Below are positions 9,320 through 18,714 of a stretch of DNA of 64,000 nt, piece by piece. Source of the stretch: Citroniella saccharovorans. GTDB taxonomy: Bacteria; Bacillota; Clostridia; Tissierellales; Peptoniphilaceae. How positions within the stretch are numbered: position 1 is the stretch's first letter; every line of letters begins with the position of its first letter. A program made the translations under genes and the position numbers. A model generated the notes under the pieces. The model was not told where the DNA came from, did not search any database, and saw only the letters and a program-made list of their open reading frames with translations. Location: contig NZ_JAYKOT010000003.1 of the NCBI RefSeq assembly GCF_035481615.1, positions 62,001-126,000 of the forward strand. The letters are read 5' to 3'.

Positions 9320-11329
9320 ATGGATGATTTAAAGAAAAGAATGGAAGAGCTTGTAAAAAAACTTAATAGATATGCTTATGAATATTATACTTTGGATAAG
9401 CCAAGCGTAGATGACAAGGTTTATGATAGGCTTTTCGATGAATTAGTTAGCCTTGAAAAAAAATCTTCTCTTGTCCTAGAGGATTCTCCGACTAGGAGGG
9501 TTGGTTACAAGGTTTTAGATGAGTTTCAAAAGCACATTCATCTTCATCCCCTTCTTTCTCTTGACAAGGCAAGAACTAAGGATGAGATTAAGGACTGGAT
9601 AAGGAGAAATAATAGGCTAGTTGACTCTTATAATAGTGATCATAAGGAAAAATTACCTGAAGCTGAATATATTGTTGAGTATAAGTTTGATGGACTTACT
9701 ATTAATCTAACTTATGAAAATGGACTTTTAGTTAAGGGAGCTACCAGGGGAGACGGTTATACGGGTGAGGATGTTACTGAGCAGATTAGGACTATAAATT
9801 CTATTCCTTTGAGTATTTCTTACAAGGGCAGGATAGAGGTTCAAGGTGAAGGTGTTATGCCTTTATCTAAGCTTACTAAATACAATGAAAAAAATGAGAT
9901 TAAGCTTAAAAATGCAAGAAATGCTGCTGCTGGAGCTATAAGGAATTTAGATCCTGGAAAGACTAAAGAGAGAAATTTAGATACTTATTTTTACAATGTA
10001 GGCTATATTGAGGAGGAGATTTTTCACTCTCAAGAAGAAATGTTAAATTTTTTAAGGGAAAATAAGTTTAAGGTTTTTGAATCTTCTAAGAAGGTTCATA
10101 GCGAAGATGAGATTGAAAAATGTCTTAACTATATTGATGAAAATAGGACTAAGATAGATGTACTAACAGACGGGGCTGTAATTAAGATCAATGATTTAAA
10201 AACTAGGGAGGTTCTAGGTTTTACTAATAGGTTTCCTAGGTGGGCTATTGCTTATAAGTTTGAAGCGGAGGAGTTTGAAACGACTGTTGAGGACTGCCTT
10301 TGGAATGTGGGTAGGACAGGTAAACTTACTCCTATTGCAATTCTTTCCCCGGTTGAGATTGGTGGAGCGACTGTTAGAAGGGCAACTCTAAATAATATAG
10401 ACGATATTAGAAGAAAGAATGTTATGATAAATTCTACTGTTCTAATCCGTAGGAGCAATGAGGTTATTCCTGAAATTATAAGGGCTATTGACGAAGATGA
10501 GGATGGTCTAAGGGAAATAAATTTACCTAAATTTTGTCCTTCTTGCAATTCTGATCTAGTGGAAGATGGAGTAAATACTTACTGCTCTAATCCGCTTGAA
10601 TGTCCTAGTCAGCTTATTTATTCTCTTAGTCACTTTGCTTCAAGAGAAGGACTAAATATTGAGGGGCTTAGTGAAAAGACGGCAGAAGCCTTGTATAAGT
10701 CTTTAGAGATTAAGGATATTTCTGATATTTACAAGCTAAAGATGGAAGATCTTTTAAGACTAGATGGGTTTAAGAAGAAAAAGGCGACTAATCTTTTAAA
10801 TGCTATTGAAAATTCTAAAAATCCAAGTTTGAAAAATTTTTTATTTGGTCTTGGGATAAGATTTGTTGGTGCAAAGACTTCAAGGGATCTTGAAAATCAT
10901 TTTAAGAGTCTTAATGCTATAAAAAATGCAAGTCTTGAAGATTTGTTAGCTGTTAGTGATATTGGAGAAGTTACGGCTGAATCTATTTATACTTTTTTTA
11001 GGGAAGATAGGATTTTAAAAGTTTTAGAGAAGTTTGAAAATCTTGGTCTAAAGATAAAATCTCTTGATTCTAGTCCTAAAAAAGAAAGTGGAAAATTTTC
11101 TGGTAAGTCTTTTGTTATAAGTGGGTCTTTTGAAGGATACACTAGAAAGGAATTAGAGGGAAAGCTTGAGTCTTATGGACTTGTATCTAGATCTTCTGTA
11201 TCTAAAAATACAGATTATTTGTTAGTTGGAGATTCTCCCGGTTCTAAGCTGGATAAGGCTATTGAGCTTGGGGTTAATATTATAGATAAGGAAATGTTAA
11301 ATACTTTTTTAGAAGAAGTTAAGGAGTGA
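9320..11329 (+). CDS. ligA: NAD-dependent DNA ligase
   Basis: 669 residues; seals nicks in duplex DNA using NAD+. The adenylation lysine is K122 in EYKFDG. Further on are RNAAAGAIRNLDP, the OB-fold region, a Cys4 zinc site (CPSCNSDL...YCSNPLECPSQ), helix-hairpin-helix repeats, and a C-terminal BRCT domain (GKSFVISGSFEGYTRKEL). I chose ATG 9320, one base after the pcrA stop, because homologues begin near MDDLKKRMEEL and GAGAAGGTG lies just upstream. It is translationally linked to pcrA and gatC. Confidence 0.97.
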   Translation: MDDLKKRMEELVKKLNRYAYEYYTLDKPSVDDKVYDRLFDELVSLEKKSSLVLEDSPTRRVGYKVLDEFQKHIHLHPLLSLDKARTKDEIKDWIRRNNRLVDSYNSDHKEKLPEAEYIVEYKFDGLTINLTYENGLLVKGATRGDGYTGEDVTEQIRTINSIPLSISYKGRIEVQGEGVMPLSKLTKYNEKNEIKLKNARNAAAGAIRNLDPGKTKERNLDTYFYNVGYIEEEIFHSQEEMLNFLRENKFKVFESSKKVHSEDEIEKCLNYIDENRTKIDVLTDGAVIKINDLKTREVLGFTNRFPRWAIAYKFEAEEFETTVEDCLWNVGRTGKLTPIAILSPVEIGGATVRRATLNNIDDIRRKNVMINSTVLIRRSNEVIPEIIRAIDEDEDGLREINLPKFCPSCNSDLVEDGVNTYCSNPLECPSQLIYSLSHFASREGLNIEGLSEKTAEALYKSLEIKDISDIYKLKMEDLLRLDGFKKKKATNLLNAIENSKNPSLKNFLFGLGIRFVGAKTSRDLENHFKSLNAIKNASLEDLLAVSDIGEVTAESIYTFFREDRILKVLEKFENLGLKIKSLDSSPKKESGKFSGKSFVISGSFEGYTRKELEGKLESYGLVSRSSVSKNTDYLLVGDSPGSKLDKAIELGVNIIDKEMLNTFLEEVKE

Positions 11330-11335
11330 GAAATA

Positions 11336-11611
11336 TTGGAAGAAAAAGATCTTATTAGAATATATGAAGATGCGAAGCTTGATTTAAGTGGAAAGGATCT
11401 TTCAAAACTTTTGGATAAGTTAAATACGCTTACCCAATATAATAGTGTACTTGATGAGCTTGAAGAGGGAGAAAAGATTTATTCTATTACTGAAAATAAG
11501 ATTTCATTTAGGGAAGATGAGGCAAAGGAGGGTCTAGACAGGGAAAAAGCTTTAAGTTTTTCAGACTCGACCAAGTATGGATATTTTAAACTTAAAAGGG
11601 TTGTGGACTAA
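11336..11611 (+). CDS. gatC: Asp/Glu-tRNA amidotransferase subunit C
   Basis: 91 residues, the small helper subunit that wraps around GatA in the GatCAB complex, which amidates mischarged Glu-tRNA(Gln) and Asp-tRNA(Asn). Sequence conservation in GatC is low; here the assignment rests on length, the LSGKDLSKLLDKLNTLTQY helix, and position directly before gatA and gatB. It starts with TTG after GGAGTGAGAAATA and its stop overlaps the gatA ATG by one base (TAATG). Confidence 0.85.
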   Translation: MEEKDLIRIYEDAKLDLSGKDLSKLLDKLNTLTQYNSVLDELEEGEKIYSITENKISFREDEAKEGLDREKALSFSDSTKYGYFKLKRVVD

Positions 11612-13006
11612 TGGAAAGAGAAATAATTGATTATAGAAAAAAGATAGAAAATGGCGAAAAAGTCGAAGATGTCGTAAGGGGAGTTTTTGAAAGAATTGGA
11701 GATGATCCTTATGGAGTTTTTATCAGCTTAAATAAAGACACTGCTCTAGCTAGGGCAGGTGAGCTAGATAAAAAAGAAAAGGACAAAAGAGGAAGACTTT
11801 TTGGTCTGCCAATTCTTGTAAAGGACAATATATTAACTGAAGGACTTAGGACAACCTGCGCTTCAAAGATGCTTGAAGACTATATTCCTTCTTATAGTGC
11901 AAGTCTTGTAAAAAGGCTTGAAGAAGAAGATGCTATTATTATTGGAAAGACTAATATGGATGAATTTGCTATGGGATCTAACTCTGAAAGTTCATATTTT
12001 CATCCAACTAAAAATCCAATTGATCCAAGTCTTTCTCCTGGAGGCTCTTCTTCCGGCTCAGGTGCAGGACAAAGGCTTGGCTACGCATTTGTTTCTATAG
12101 GTACAGATACGGGCGGATCTGTTCGTCAGCCTGCAAGTTTTTCTTCTATTATTGGATATAAGCCTAGCTATGGACTTATTTCAAGATATGGCGTTGTATC
12201 TATGGCAAACACTCTTGACCAAGTTGGAATTTTTTCTAATAATGTTATAGATCTTGTAAGTGTTTTAAATGTAGTTGGCGGATATGATGAGCTAGATGAT
12301 ACTTCTATTAGAAGGGGAGTAGATTTTAAGTTAGAAAAATTTGACGATTTAAATGGAATAAGGGTTGGAATTGTAAAAGAGGAAGACTATTGGGACGAAA
12401 AAGGTTAAAGAGGATTATAGAAGGGCGATTGAGATTTTTAGAAAATTGGGATGCGAAGTTAGTGAGACTAGTTTTAAAAATAAAAAATATTTTTCTCCAG
12501 CTTATTCTGTAATTTCAACTTCTGAAGCTTCTTCAAATCTATCTAGATTTGATGGTATAAGATATGGTTATTTAGCCGAAGATTACGATGACCTAAATGA
12601 TCTTTACAAAAAAACTAGGTCTATTGGTTTTGGAGAAGAAGTTCAAAGAAGAATTGCTATGGGGATGTATTATTTGGGATCAAGTTTTGATAGAAAGATC
12701 TATGAAAAAGCGCTAACTGCTAGAAAGCTTATTGTGGATGAGCTAGAAAAATCTTTTGAATCTTTTGATATTATTCTTTCTCCATCGGCTACATCTCTTC
12801 CAGAAAAACAATTCTCTAATACACTAGGTACTGTTGGAAACTTCACTCAAGGTGACTACCATGTTTTAGCAAATCTTATAGGAAGCCCTGCTATTAGTCT
12901 ACCTATGAATGAAGGAATCGGAGGAAGCGTTCAGCTTATAGCTAAAAAATTTGATGATCAAAAACTTTTAAGTATTGCAAATAGATTTTTTGAGGAGGTG
13001 AGATAA
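11611..13006 (+). CDS. gatA: Asp/Glu-tRNA amidotransferase subunit A, frameshifted as sequenced
   Basis: Amidase-signature subunit that hydrolyses glutamine and passes ammonia to GatB. The first frame (11611-12408) has the catalytic K71 (LPILVKDNI), the Gly/Ser-rich PGGSSSGSGAG loop and TDTGGSVRQPASF with the nucleophilic Ser at about 170. The frame closes at the A5 run 12398-12402. Deleting one A reads DEKVKEDYRRAIEIFRKLGC and continues through SSNLSRFDGIRYGY to 13006, giving 464 residues, slightly short of but near the family norm. Essential in bacteria that lack GlnRS. The last codon overlaps the gatB ATG. Confidence 0.92.
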
Positions 13007-14424
13007 TGAAAACTTTAATAGGACTTGAAATCCACGTAGAACTTTCAACTAAGACTAAGATGTTTTGTTCATGTAAGAACGAGTTTGGAAAGCCTGCCAA
13101 TACAAATGTTTGTGAGATTTGCTTGGGCCACCCTGGAACCTTGCCAAAAATAAATAAAAGAGCTGTAGAATATGCTGTAAAGGCTGGACTTGCTCTTTCT
13201 ACAAGTATAAATAAAAAAAGTAGAATGGATAGGAAAAAATATTTTTATTCGGATCTTGTTAAGGGTTTTCAAATCTCTCAAGATGAAATTCCTCTTTGTA
13301 GAGATGGCTATATAGAAATAGGACCTTATGGAAATAAGAAAAAGATTAGGATTCAAAGAATTCATATAGAAGAAGATACGGGAAAATCTCTTCACACTGA
13401 AGAGGGAGAAACTCTCATGGACTACAACAGGTCTGGAGTTCCACTTATTGAAATTGTAACTTATCCAGATATTTCTTCTAAAGAAGAAGCAAGGGAGTTT
13501 TTAACTATTCTTAAACAGACTTTAAAGTATATTGGCGTATCTGATGTCAAGATGGAAGAAGGATCTTTAAGGTGCGATGTAAATATAAATCTTGTGGACG
13601 GGGATAGGAAAACTGGTATTGCCGAGATTAAAAATATCAACTCATTTAAGGCTGTTCAAAAAGCTATTGCCTTTGAAGAAAAAAGACAAAAGGAGTTTTT
13701 GGAAAAGGGAATTGTTGAAGTTAAGCAAACTAGAAGATGGGATGATTTGCTTGGAGAAACCAAGCTTATGAGAACCAAGGAAGAAAAAGACGATTATAGA
13801 TATTCCTATGAGGGAGATTTAGGTGAGCTTGAATTAAGCGATGAATTTATAGAAAATATTAGAAAAAATCTTCCAGAACTTCCTGGCGAAAGGTTAGTTA
13901 GATTCATAAAGGATTATGGTTTAAGTGAATATGATGCAGATATTATTTCTAAGGATTTAAATATTTCTAGGTATTTTGAAGAAACTTTGGATCTAACTAA
14001 GGACTCAAAGAGAACTGCAAATTGGATTATATCTGATGTTCTAAGAAATTTAAATGAAAATGAAATGGAGTCTGATGAACTTAAATTTACTTCAAAAAAT
14101 CTTGCGACTCTTATAAATTATGTTAAGGAAGACAAGGTAAATACAAATACTGCCAAGAAACTTTTAAAGGAATTTTTCCTAGAAGATGTGGATATTGAAA
14201 AGGTTATTAAAGAAAGAGGACTTATTCAAATTCAAGATGAAGATTTTCTTTTAAAAATTGTGGAAGAAGTTTTAGCTGAAAATGAACAGTCAATTATCGA
14301 TTATAAAAATGGTAAGGATAGGGCTTTAGGATTTTTGGTTGGAATGTGTATGAAAAAATCCAAGGGCAAGGGAAATCCAGTTAAGTTCAATGAAATTATT
14401 TTAAAAAAACTGGAGGAAGCCTAA
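13006..14424 (+). CDS. gatB: Asp/Glu-tRNA amidotransferase subunit B
   Basis: 472 residues; binds the mischarged tRNA, activates the carboxylate with ATP and transfers ammonia from GatA. It opens with TLIGLEIHVELSTKTKMFC, the family signature, and has the Cys zinc ligands (CSCKNEFG...CEICLGHPG) and the SGVPLIEIVTYPD motif. The C-terminal YqeY-like tail domain begins near residue 330. GAGGAGGTGAGATA is a strong ribosome binding site inside gatA. The stop overlaps the next ATG (TAATG). Confidence 0.97.
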   Translation: MKTLIGLEIHVELSTKTKMFCSCKNEFGKPANTNVCEICLGHPGTLPKINKRAVEYAVKAGLALSTSINKKSRMDRKKYFYSDLVKGFQISQDEIPLCRDGYIEIGPYGNKKKIRIQRIHIEEDTGKSLHTEEGETLMDYNRSGVPLIEIVTYPDISSKEEAREFLTILKQTLKYIGVSDVKMEEGSLRCDVNINLVDGDRKTGIAEIKNINSFKAVQKAIAFEEKRQKEFLEKGIVEVKQTRRWDDLLGETKLMRTKEEKDDYRYSYEGDLGELELSDEFIENIRKNLPELPGERLVRFIKDYGLSEYDADIISKDLNISRYFEETLDLTKDSKRTANWIISDVLRNLNENEMESDELKFTSKNLATLINYVKEDKVNTNTAKKLLKEFFLEDVDIEKVIKERGLIQIQDEDFLLKIVEEVLAENEQSIIDYKNGKDRALGFLVGMCMKKSKGKGNPVKFNEIILKKLEEA

Positions 14425-15017
14425 TGGGTAAAAGACTTATAATTGCATCTGGAAATAGGGGCAAGATTAGGGAGATAAAAGATATCTACAAGGATTTGGA
14501 TCTTGAAATTTTTGGAATGAATGAACTTTTGGAAAAGGAAGTAGATATTGTTGAAGACGGCGAAAGCCTTGAAGATAATGCAAAAATAAAGGCTCTTTTT
14601 CTAAAGAATATATTTCCAGAAGATATAATTCTTGCAGATGATACTGGCCTTTTTGTAGATGCACTTCCTCTTGAACTTGGAGTTAGGACTGCTAGATTTG
14701 CTGGAGATAATTGCAGCGAGAAGGATAATAGGGACAAACTTTTAAAGGAGCTTTTAGGAAAAGACAATAGGTCTGCGACTTTTAGAACTGTTATTGCTAT
14801 ATATTCAAATGGAGAAATTTATCTTTCTAAGGGAGAAGTTTTAGGAAGGATTGCTGAGGAAGAAATTGGCGAAAATGGTTTCGGCTACGATAAATTATTT
14901 ATAGCAAATGAAAGCGGAAAAACTTTTGCCAGTATGGATTTAAGTGAAAAAGATCAAATTAGCCACAGAAAAAGAGCTTTAGAAAATGCTAAAAAGATCT
15001 TAAAGGAACTTATATGA
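14424..15017 (+). CDS. rdgB: XTP/dITP diphosphatase (Ham1/RdgB family)
   Basis: 197 residues. House-cleaning pyrophosphatase that removes deaminated purine triphosphates (dITP, XTP). Seen: IIASGNRGKIREIK at the N-terminus (SGNxxK substrate motif), the central ADDTGLFVDAL segment, GFGYDKLF, and the C-terminal ISHRKRALE, all diagnostic. It overlaps gatB by one base and the downstream phosphodiesterase by four, so this is one transcript from pcrA or gat onwards. Confidence 0.95.
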   Translation: MGKRLIIASGNRGKIREIKDIYKDLDLEIFGMNELLEKEVDIVEDGESLEDNAKIKALFLKNIFPEDIILADDTGLFVDALPLELGVRTARFAGDNCSEKDNRDKLLKELLGKDNRSATFRTVIAIYSNGEIYLSKGEVLGRIAEEEIGENGFGYDKLFIANESGKTFASMDLSEKDQISHRKRALENAKKILKELI

Positions 15018-15502
15018 GAGTAGGTCTTATAGCAGATACACATGGAATTTATGATAAGCTTTCCTTAAAGCTAAAAGATCTTGACTTAGATTTAATTCTC
15101 CATGCTGGTGATTATGCAAAAGATGCTGAGGAAATTTCCTTAATAAGTGGAGTTAAAACAGTAGCTGTTAGGGGAAACAATGACCCACTTAACCCTAATT
15201 ATAATGACGAGGAAATAATTAATCTTAATGGATACGAAACCCTACTAGTCCATGGACATTTAAACAGGGTTCACAGAGGGACAAGTGATTTAAAGGCTAG
15301 AGCTATAAAGCTTGGAGCTAAAATTGTTATATTTGGTCACACTCACAAATTTTTGCTGGAGAGGGACGAAAATCTTTTAGTAATAAATCCAGGATCGCCT
15401 TCTTTTACTAGGTCTTTTGACAGGATAAATACTTTTGTGGTCCTTGAAATAAAGGACGATGGGGAAATTTTTATAGAAAAGATGGAGATTGATCCATTTT
15501 AA
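15014..15502 (+). CDS. YfcE/MJ0936-type metallophosphodiesterase
   Basis: 162 residues with the calcineurin-like metal site in order: ADTHG (residues 7-11), HAGDY, RGNND, LVHGH and GHTHK. This small cytosolic class hydrolyses phosphodiesters in vitro; the physiological substrate is not settled. It overlaps rdgB (ATGA), a frequent Firmicute arrangement. The hundred or so bases after its stop (15503-15625) are AT-rich with no gene. Confidence 0.9.
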   Translation: MRVGLIADTHGIYDKLSLKLKDLDLDLILHAGDYAKDAEEISLISGVKTVAVRGNNDPLNPNYNDEEIINLNGYETLLVHGHLNRVHRGTSDLKARAIKLGAKIVIFGHTHKFLLERDENLLVINPGSPSFTRSFDRINTFVVLEIKDDGEIFIEKMEIDPF

Positions 15503-15625
15503 ATAATATATTATTCAAAATATTAAATTTAAAAAAATAATAGTTAAAAATTACCTTTAGTTTTTTATAAAAGTTTATATGGGAATTTTTAATGCCTATT
15601 ATTTTACGGAAAAATTATAAAGTTT

Positions 15626-15721
15626 AAAGGGCATAAGGACTTATAAGGTGACCCCAAAAAGTTGGACCTGAAAAACCAACTTTGAGGAGGTCAGTTCACT
15701 TAATCCTTAAGCTCTTTTTAT
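15626..15721 (+). terminator. Terminator hairpin with an IS relic in its loop
   Basis: The left arm AAAGGGCATAAGGA (15626-15639) pairs with TCCTTAAGCTCTTT at about 15704-15717, with one G-U and one mismatch, and is followed by TTTTTATTTTTTT. The loop holds the 49-bp IS3 relic (15649-15697). The hairpin probably terminated the phosphodiesterase transcript before the insertion. Confidence 0.6.
15649..15697. mobile_element. Solo end (relic) of the IS3-family element
   Basis: TGACCCCAAAAAGTTGGACC followed by TGAAAAACCAACTTTGAGG and AGGTCAGTTCA reproduces, inverted, the right terminal segment of the complete element at 31386-32954 with a two-base shorter A run. The outer bases ATAAGG (left) and GTTCA(C)TTAATCC (right) are also shared with the complete copy. 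No coding sequence remains. Confidence 0.85.
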
Positions 15722-15787
15722 TTTTTTATTTTACTTATTATTCAAAATTTGTATAATAGTATTTGAAAGTAAGATAAAGGAGGTTTT

Positions 15788-16351
15788 ATGTTTCCACTAA
15801 TTGTTGATCTTAAAGATAAGGATGTTTTAGTTATTGGATTTGGAAGGGTTGGTAAAAGAAAGATTAAAAAACTAAATGAATATGGAATTTGTCCAGATGT
15901 TTTTTCTGAAGGTTTTGAAGGTGGAGAGGATCTTTTTTTTAATAGGGTAAATAAGCTTAATTTAAAAAAGTATTTACTTATTATCCAGGCTTCTAATGAT
16001 TCTAAATTTAATGAAAAGCTAAAAAAATCTTTAGATCCTAAGACTCTATATGTTGACTGTGAAAAAAAGGATAGGTCTAACGCATTTTTTCCTGCTTCTT
16101 TTCTTAAAAGCGGAATTTCTGTTTCCTTTTCAAGTTTTGGAAAATTTCCTCTTTTAGCTAAAGAGCTTAAAAATTCTTATGAAAAATCTTTTTCTTTTTC
16201 TGAGGAAAAGCTCGAACTTTTAGATATTTTAAGAAAAAGAACTAAAAATAGAGAAGATAGGTATCTTCTTTTAGAAAAGGGGCTTGAAATGGAAAGTATA
16301 AGCTCTTTAAGAGAGTTAATTGAAAGTTTAGGTGAAGGCGATGAAGCTTAG
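15788..16351 (+). CDS. sirC: Precorrin-2 dehydrogenase (SirC/Met8 N-terminal family)
   Basis: 187 residues. Oxidises precorrin-2 to sirohydrochlorin with NAD+, the step that feeds the cobalt chelatase CbiK. It begins MFPLIVDLKDKDVLVIGFGRVGKRK: a Rossmann nucleotide loop (GFGRVG) followed by the conserved basic pair. SGISVSFSSFGKFPLLA in the middle is the family's second signature. It has no ferrochelatase or methyltransferase domain, those functions being supplied by cbiK and cobA here. AAAGGAGG precedes the ATG, and TATAAT at 15752-15757 is a likely promoter for the hem/cob operon. Confidence 0.88.
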   Translation: MFPLIVDLKDKDVLVIGFGRVGKRKIKKLNEYGICPDVFSEGFEGGEDLFFNRVNKLNLKKYLLIIQASNDSKFNEKLKKSLDPKTLYVDCEKKDRSNAFFPASFLKSGISVSFSSFGKFPLLAKELKNSYEKSFSFSEEKLELLDILRKRTKNREDRYLLLEKGLEMESISSLRELIESLGEGDEA

Positions 16352-17231
16352 GGTTGGAACTAGGGGGTCTGATCTGGCACTTGTTCAAACTAAGGGGATT
16401 ATTTCTTCTCTAGAAAAGTTTGGCGTTAGCTGCGAGATTAAGATAATAAAAACTACTGGGGATTTAAATAGAAAAGATTCAATTGAAAAGTTGGGTGGCA
16501 AGGAAATTTTCACTAGGGAGATTGAAAAGGAGCTTTTATCTGGTGAAATTGATTTTGCTGTCCATAGTTTAAAGGATCTTCCATCTATACTTCCCAAGGG
16601 CTTAAAGCTTTCTTATTCTCCGAGAAGAGAATCAGCTTTTGACGCATTTGTTTCAAATGATTCAAGGACAATTGCTGAATTAGCTAATGAAAAAGTGAGA
16701 ATTGGAACTGGGTCTAAGAGGAGGGCTTTTGAAGTTTTAAAAATTCTTCCCCATGCAGAAATTGTTCCAATAAGGGGAAATGTCGAAACTAGAATTAGAA
16801 AGATGAAGGAGGAAAATCTTACAGGTCTTATTTTGGCTGAAGCTGGCTTAAATAGGCTAGGCCTTTCTAACCATTATGAAGTGTTGGGCAAATCTTTTAC
16901 TCCGCATCCTTGTCAGGGAATTTTAGGCCTTGAGATAAGGGAAGAGAGAAAAGATTTAGACGATCTTTTCTTTAAGTTAAGTGATGAAAAAACAAGAATT
17001 CAAAAATTTGTTGAAAGATCTTTTCTTAAGGAATTAAATGGTTCTTGCAAGGATCCTATGGGGGCATTCTTGGATATTGAAGGGGAAGATTTTGTTTTGT
17101 ATGCTTCTCTTGCAAAAAATAAAGCCTATGTAAAAGGTGTTTATAGATCCAAGAATTTTACTGAACTTGCCAAGATGGCTAGTGAAGATTTAAAGGAAAG
17201 ACTTAAGGAGTTAGGAGAGATTTATGAGTAA
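16341..17231 (+). CDS. hemC: Porphobilinogen deaminase (hydroxymethylbilane synthase)
   Basis: 296 residues. Polymerises four porphobilinogens to hydroxymethylbilane. KLRVGTRGSDLALVQT is the family opening; FAVHSLKDLP and the dipyrromethane-cofactor cysteine in LNGSCKDPMGAF near the C-terminus are present. I prefer ATG 16341 to the in-frame GTG at 16332 because AGGTG sits at good spacing and homologues start MKLRVGTR. It overlaps sirC by 11 bases. Confidence 0.96.
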   Translation: MKLRVGTRGSDLALVQTKGIISSLEKFGVSCEIKIIKTTGDLNRKDSIEKLGGKEIFTREIEKELLSGEIDFAVHSLKDLPSILPKGLKLSYSPRRESAFDAFVSNDSRTIAELANEKVRIGTGSKRRAFEVLKILPHAEIVPIRGNVETRIRKMKEENLTGLILAEAGLNRLGLSNHYEVLGKSFTPHPCQGILGLEIREERKDLDDLFFKLSDEKTRIQKFVERSFLKELNGSCKDPMGAFLDIEGEDFVLYASLAKNKAYVKGVYRSKNFTELAKMASEDLKERLKELGEIYE

Positions 17232-18708
17232 GGGGATTGTTTATTTAACTGGAGCAGGACCTGGATTTGAGGATTTAATTACACTTAGGGGACTAGATAA
17301 GTTAAAAATTTCTGATGTTATTGTCTATGATAGGCTGGTTAATAAAAATCTTTTATCCTTTGCAAAGGATGGGGCAAGGCTTATTTATGTTGGCAAGGAA
17401 AATAAAAATCATACTATGACCCAAGATGAGATTAATCATCTTTTGGCTCGTGAAGCTCTAGAAGGAAAAGTTGTTACTAGGCTTAAGGGCGGAGATCCCT
17501 ATGTTTTTGGAAGAGGATCAGAGGAGGCTCTTTATTTAAGGGAAAGGGGAATTGTCTTTGAGGTTATTCCTGGAATTTCTTCTTTTTCGGGTGGACTTAC
17601 TTTTGCTGGAATCCCTCTAAGCCACAGAAAAGTTTCTAGATCTTTTCATGTTTTTACTGGTCATAAAGCTGATGATTCTGATTTAGACTATAAAAAACTT
17701 GCAGGACTTGATGGGACTATTGTTTTTTTGATGGGCTTATCTAGGATAGGAGAGATTACTAAAGGTCTTATGGATGCTGGCATGGATCCAAAGACTCCAG
17801 CTGCTGCTGTTGAAAATGCTGCAAATTTTAATACTAGAAAGATTATTAGTAGTTTGGAAAAACTTGAGGGTGAGATACTTAAGAAAAAATTTAAATCGCC
17901 ATCGCTACTTATAGTTGGAGAAACGGTGAAACTTAGTGATGAGCTTGATTTTTTAATGGCGAAACCTCTTTTTTCAAAAAATGTTGTTTTATTTAGGGAT
18001 AGGATAAGGGGAGAAAAAACTCTTAAGGCTTTTAATGAGATGGGGGCCAATGCTTTTTTGCTTCCTAGTTTTAAGATAAATTATCTTCCTGATGATTTTA
18101 TTTTAAGTAAAATTGGTGATTTAAAAAGCTATGACCTTGTTATTTTTTCTTCTCAAAATGCTGTTAATGGTTTTTTCACAGCTTTTTTTAAAAAATTTGA
18201 TCTGAGAGATTTTTCAAATACAAAATTCTTAGCCATTGGGCCAAAGACCGAAAAAGCACTAAATGAATTTTATGTAAAGGTAGATTATGTATCTCAAAAG
18301 GCTGTTGGAGAGTCACTTGTTCAAAAACTAAAGGAAATTTCTGGACCTAGAAAGCTTAAAGTTCTTTATCCAAGATCCAATATTACTAGAGAGGAAATTT
18401 TACTTGATCTTGATAAAATTTGCGACTTAAATTCTTTTCCAGTCTATGAGAATGAAAAGGAAGTTAATAGTGAAATTTTTGAAAGTTTATTGAAACTAGA
18501 ATCTCCTTATCTTGTATTTACCTCTTCTTCATCTTTTAATAATTTTTACGAAAGTTATGAAAGGGCAGAGGATTTACTAAAAAAAGGTAAGATTATTTCC
18601 ATTGGGGAGATAACTACAAGTGCAATTAAAAAAAGATTTTTTAATCCATATAGGGAGTCAGAAAAATCAACTATTGAAGATATTATAAATATTATTAGAA
18701 AGGATTAG
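17224..18708 (+). CDS. cobA-hemD: Uroporphyrinogen-III C-methyltransferase / uroporphyrinogen-III synthase fusion
   Basis: 494 residues in two domains. Residues 1-240 form a SUMT-type SAM methyltransferase making precorrin-2 (VYLTGAGPGFEDLITLRG; RLKGGDPYVFGRG; VIPGISSFSGG). Residues about 245-494 form the HemD domain that cyclises and flips ring D of hydroxymethylbilane (VVLFRDRIRGEKT; DLVIFSSQNAVNGFF; VFTSSSSFNNF). The fusion is usual in Clostridia. It overlaps hemC by eight bases, and hemB follows after six. This commits uroporphyrinogen III to corrin or siroheme, not to protoheme. Confidence 0.95.
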   Translation: MSKGIVYLTGAGPGFEDLITLRGLDKLKISDVIVYDRLVNKNLLSFAKDGARLIYVGKENKNHTMTQDEINHLLAREALEGKVVTRLKGGDPYVFGRGSEEALYLRERGIVFEVIPGISSFSGGLTFAGIPLSHRKVSRSFHVFTGHKADDSDLDYKKLAGLDGTIVFLMGLSRIGEITKGLMDAGMDPKTPAAAVENAANFNTRKIISSLEKLEGEILKKKFKSPSLLIVGETVKLSDELDFLMAKPLFSKNVVLFRDRIRGEKTLKAFNEMGANAFLLPSFKINYLPDDFILSKIGDLKSYDLVIFSSQNAVNGFFTAFFKKFDLRDFSNTKFLAIGPKTEKALNEFYVKVDYVSQKAVGESLVQKLKEISGPRKLKVLYPRSNITREEILLDLDKICDLNSFPVYENEKEVNSEIFESLLKLESPYLVFTSSSSFNNFYESYERAEDLLKKGKIISIGEITTSAIKKRFFNPYRESEKSTIEDIINIIRKD

Positions 18709-18714
18709 TTTTAA

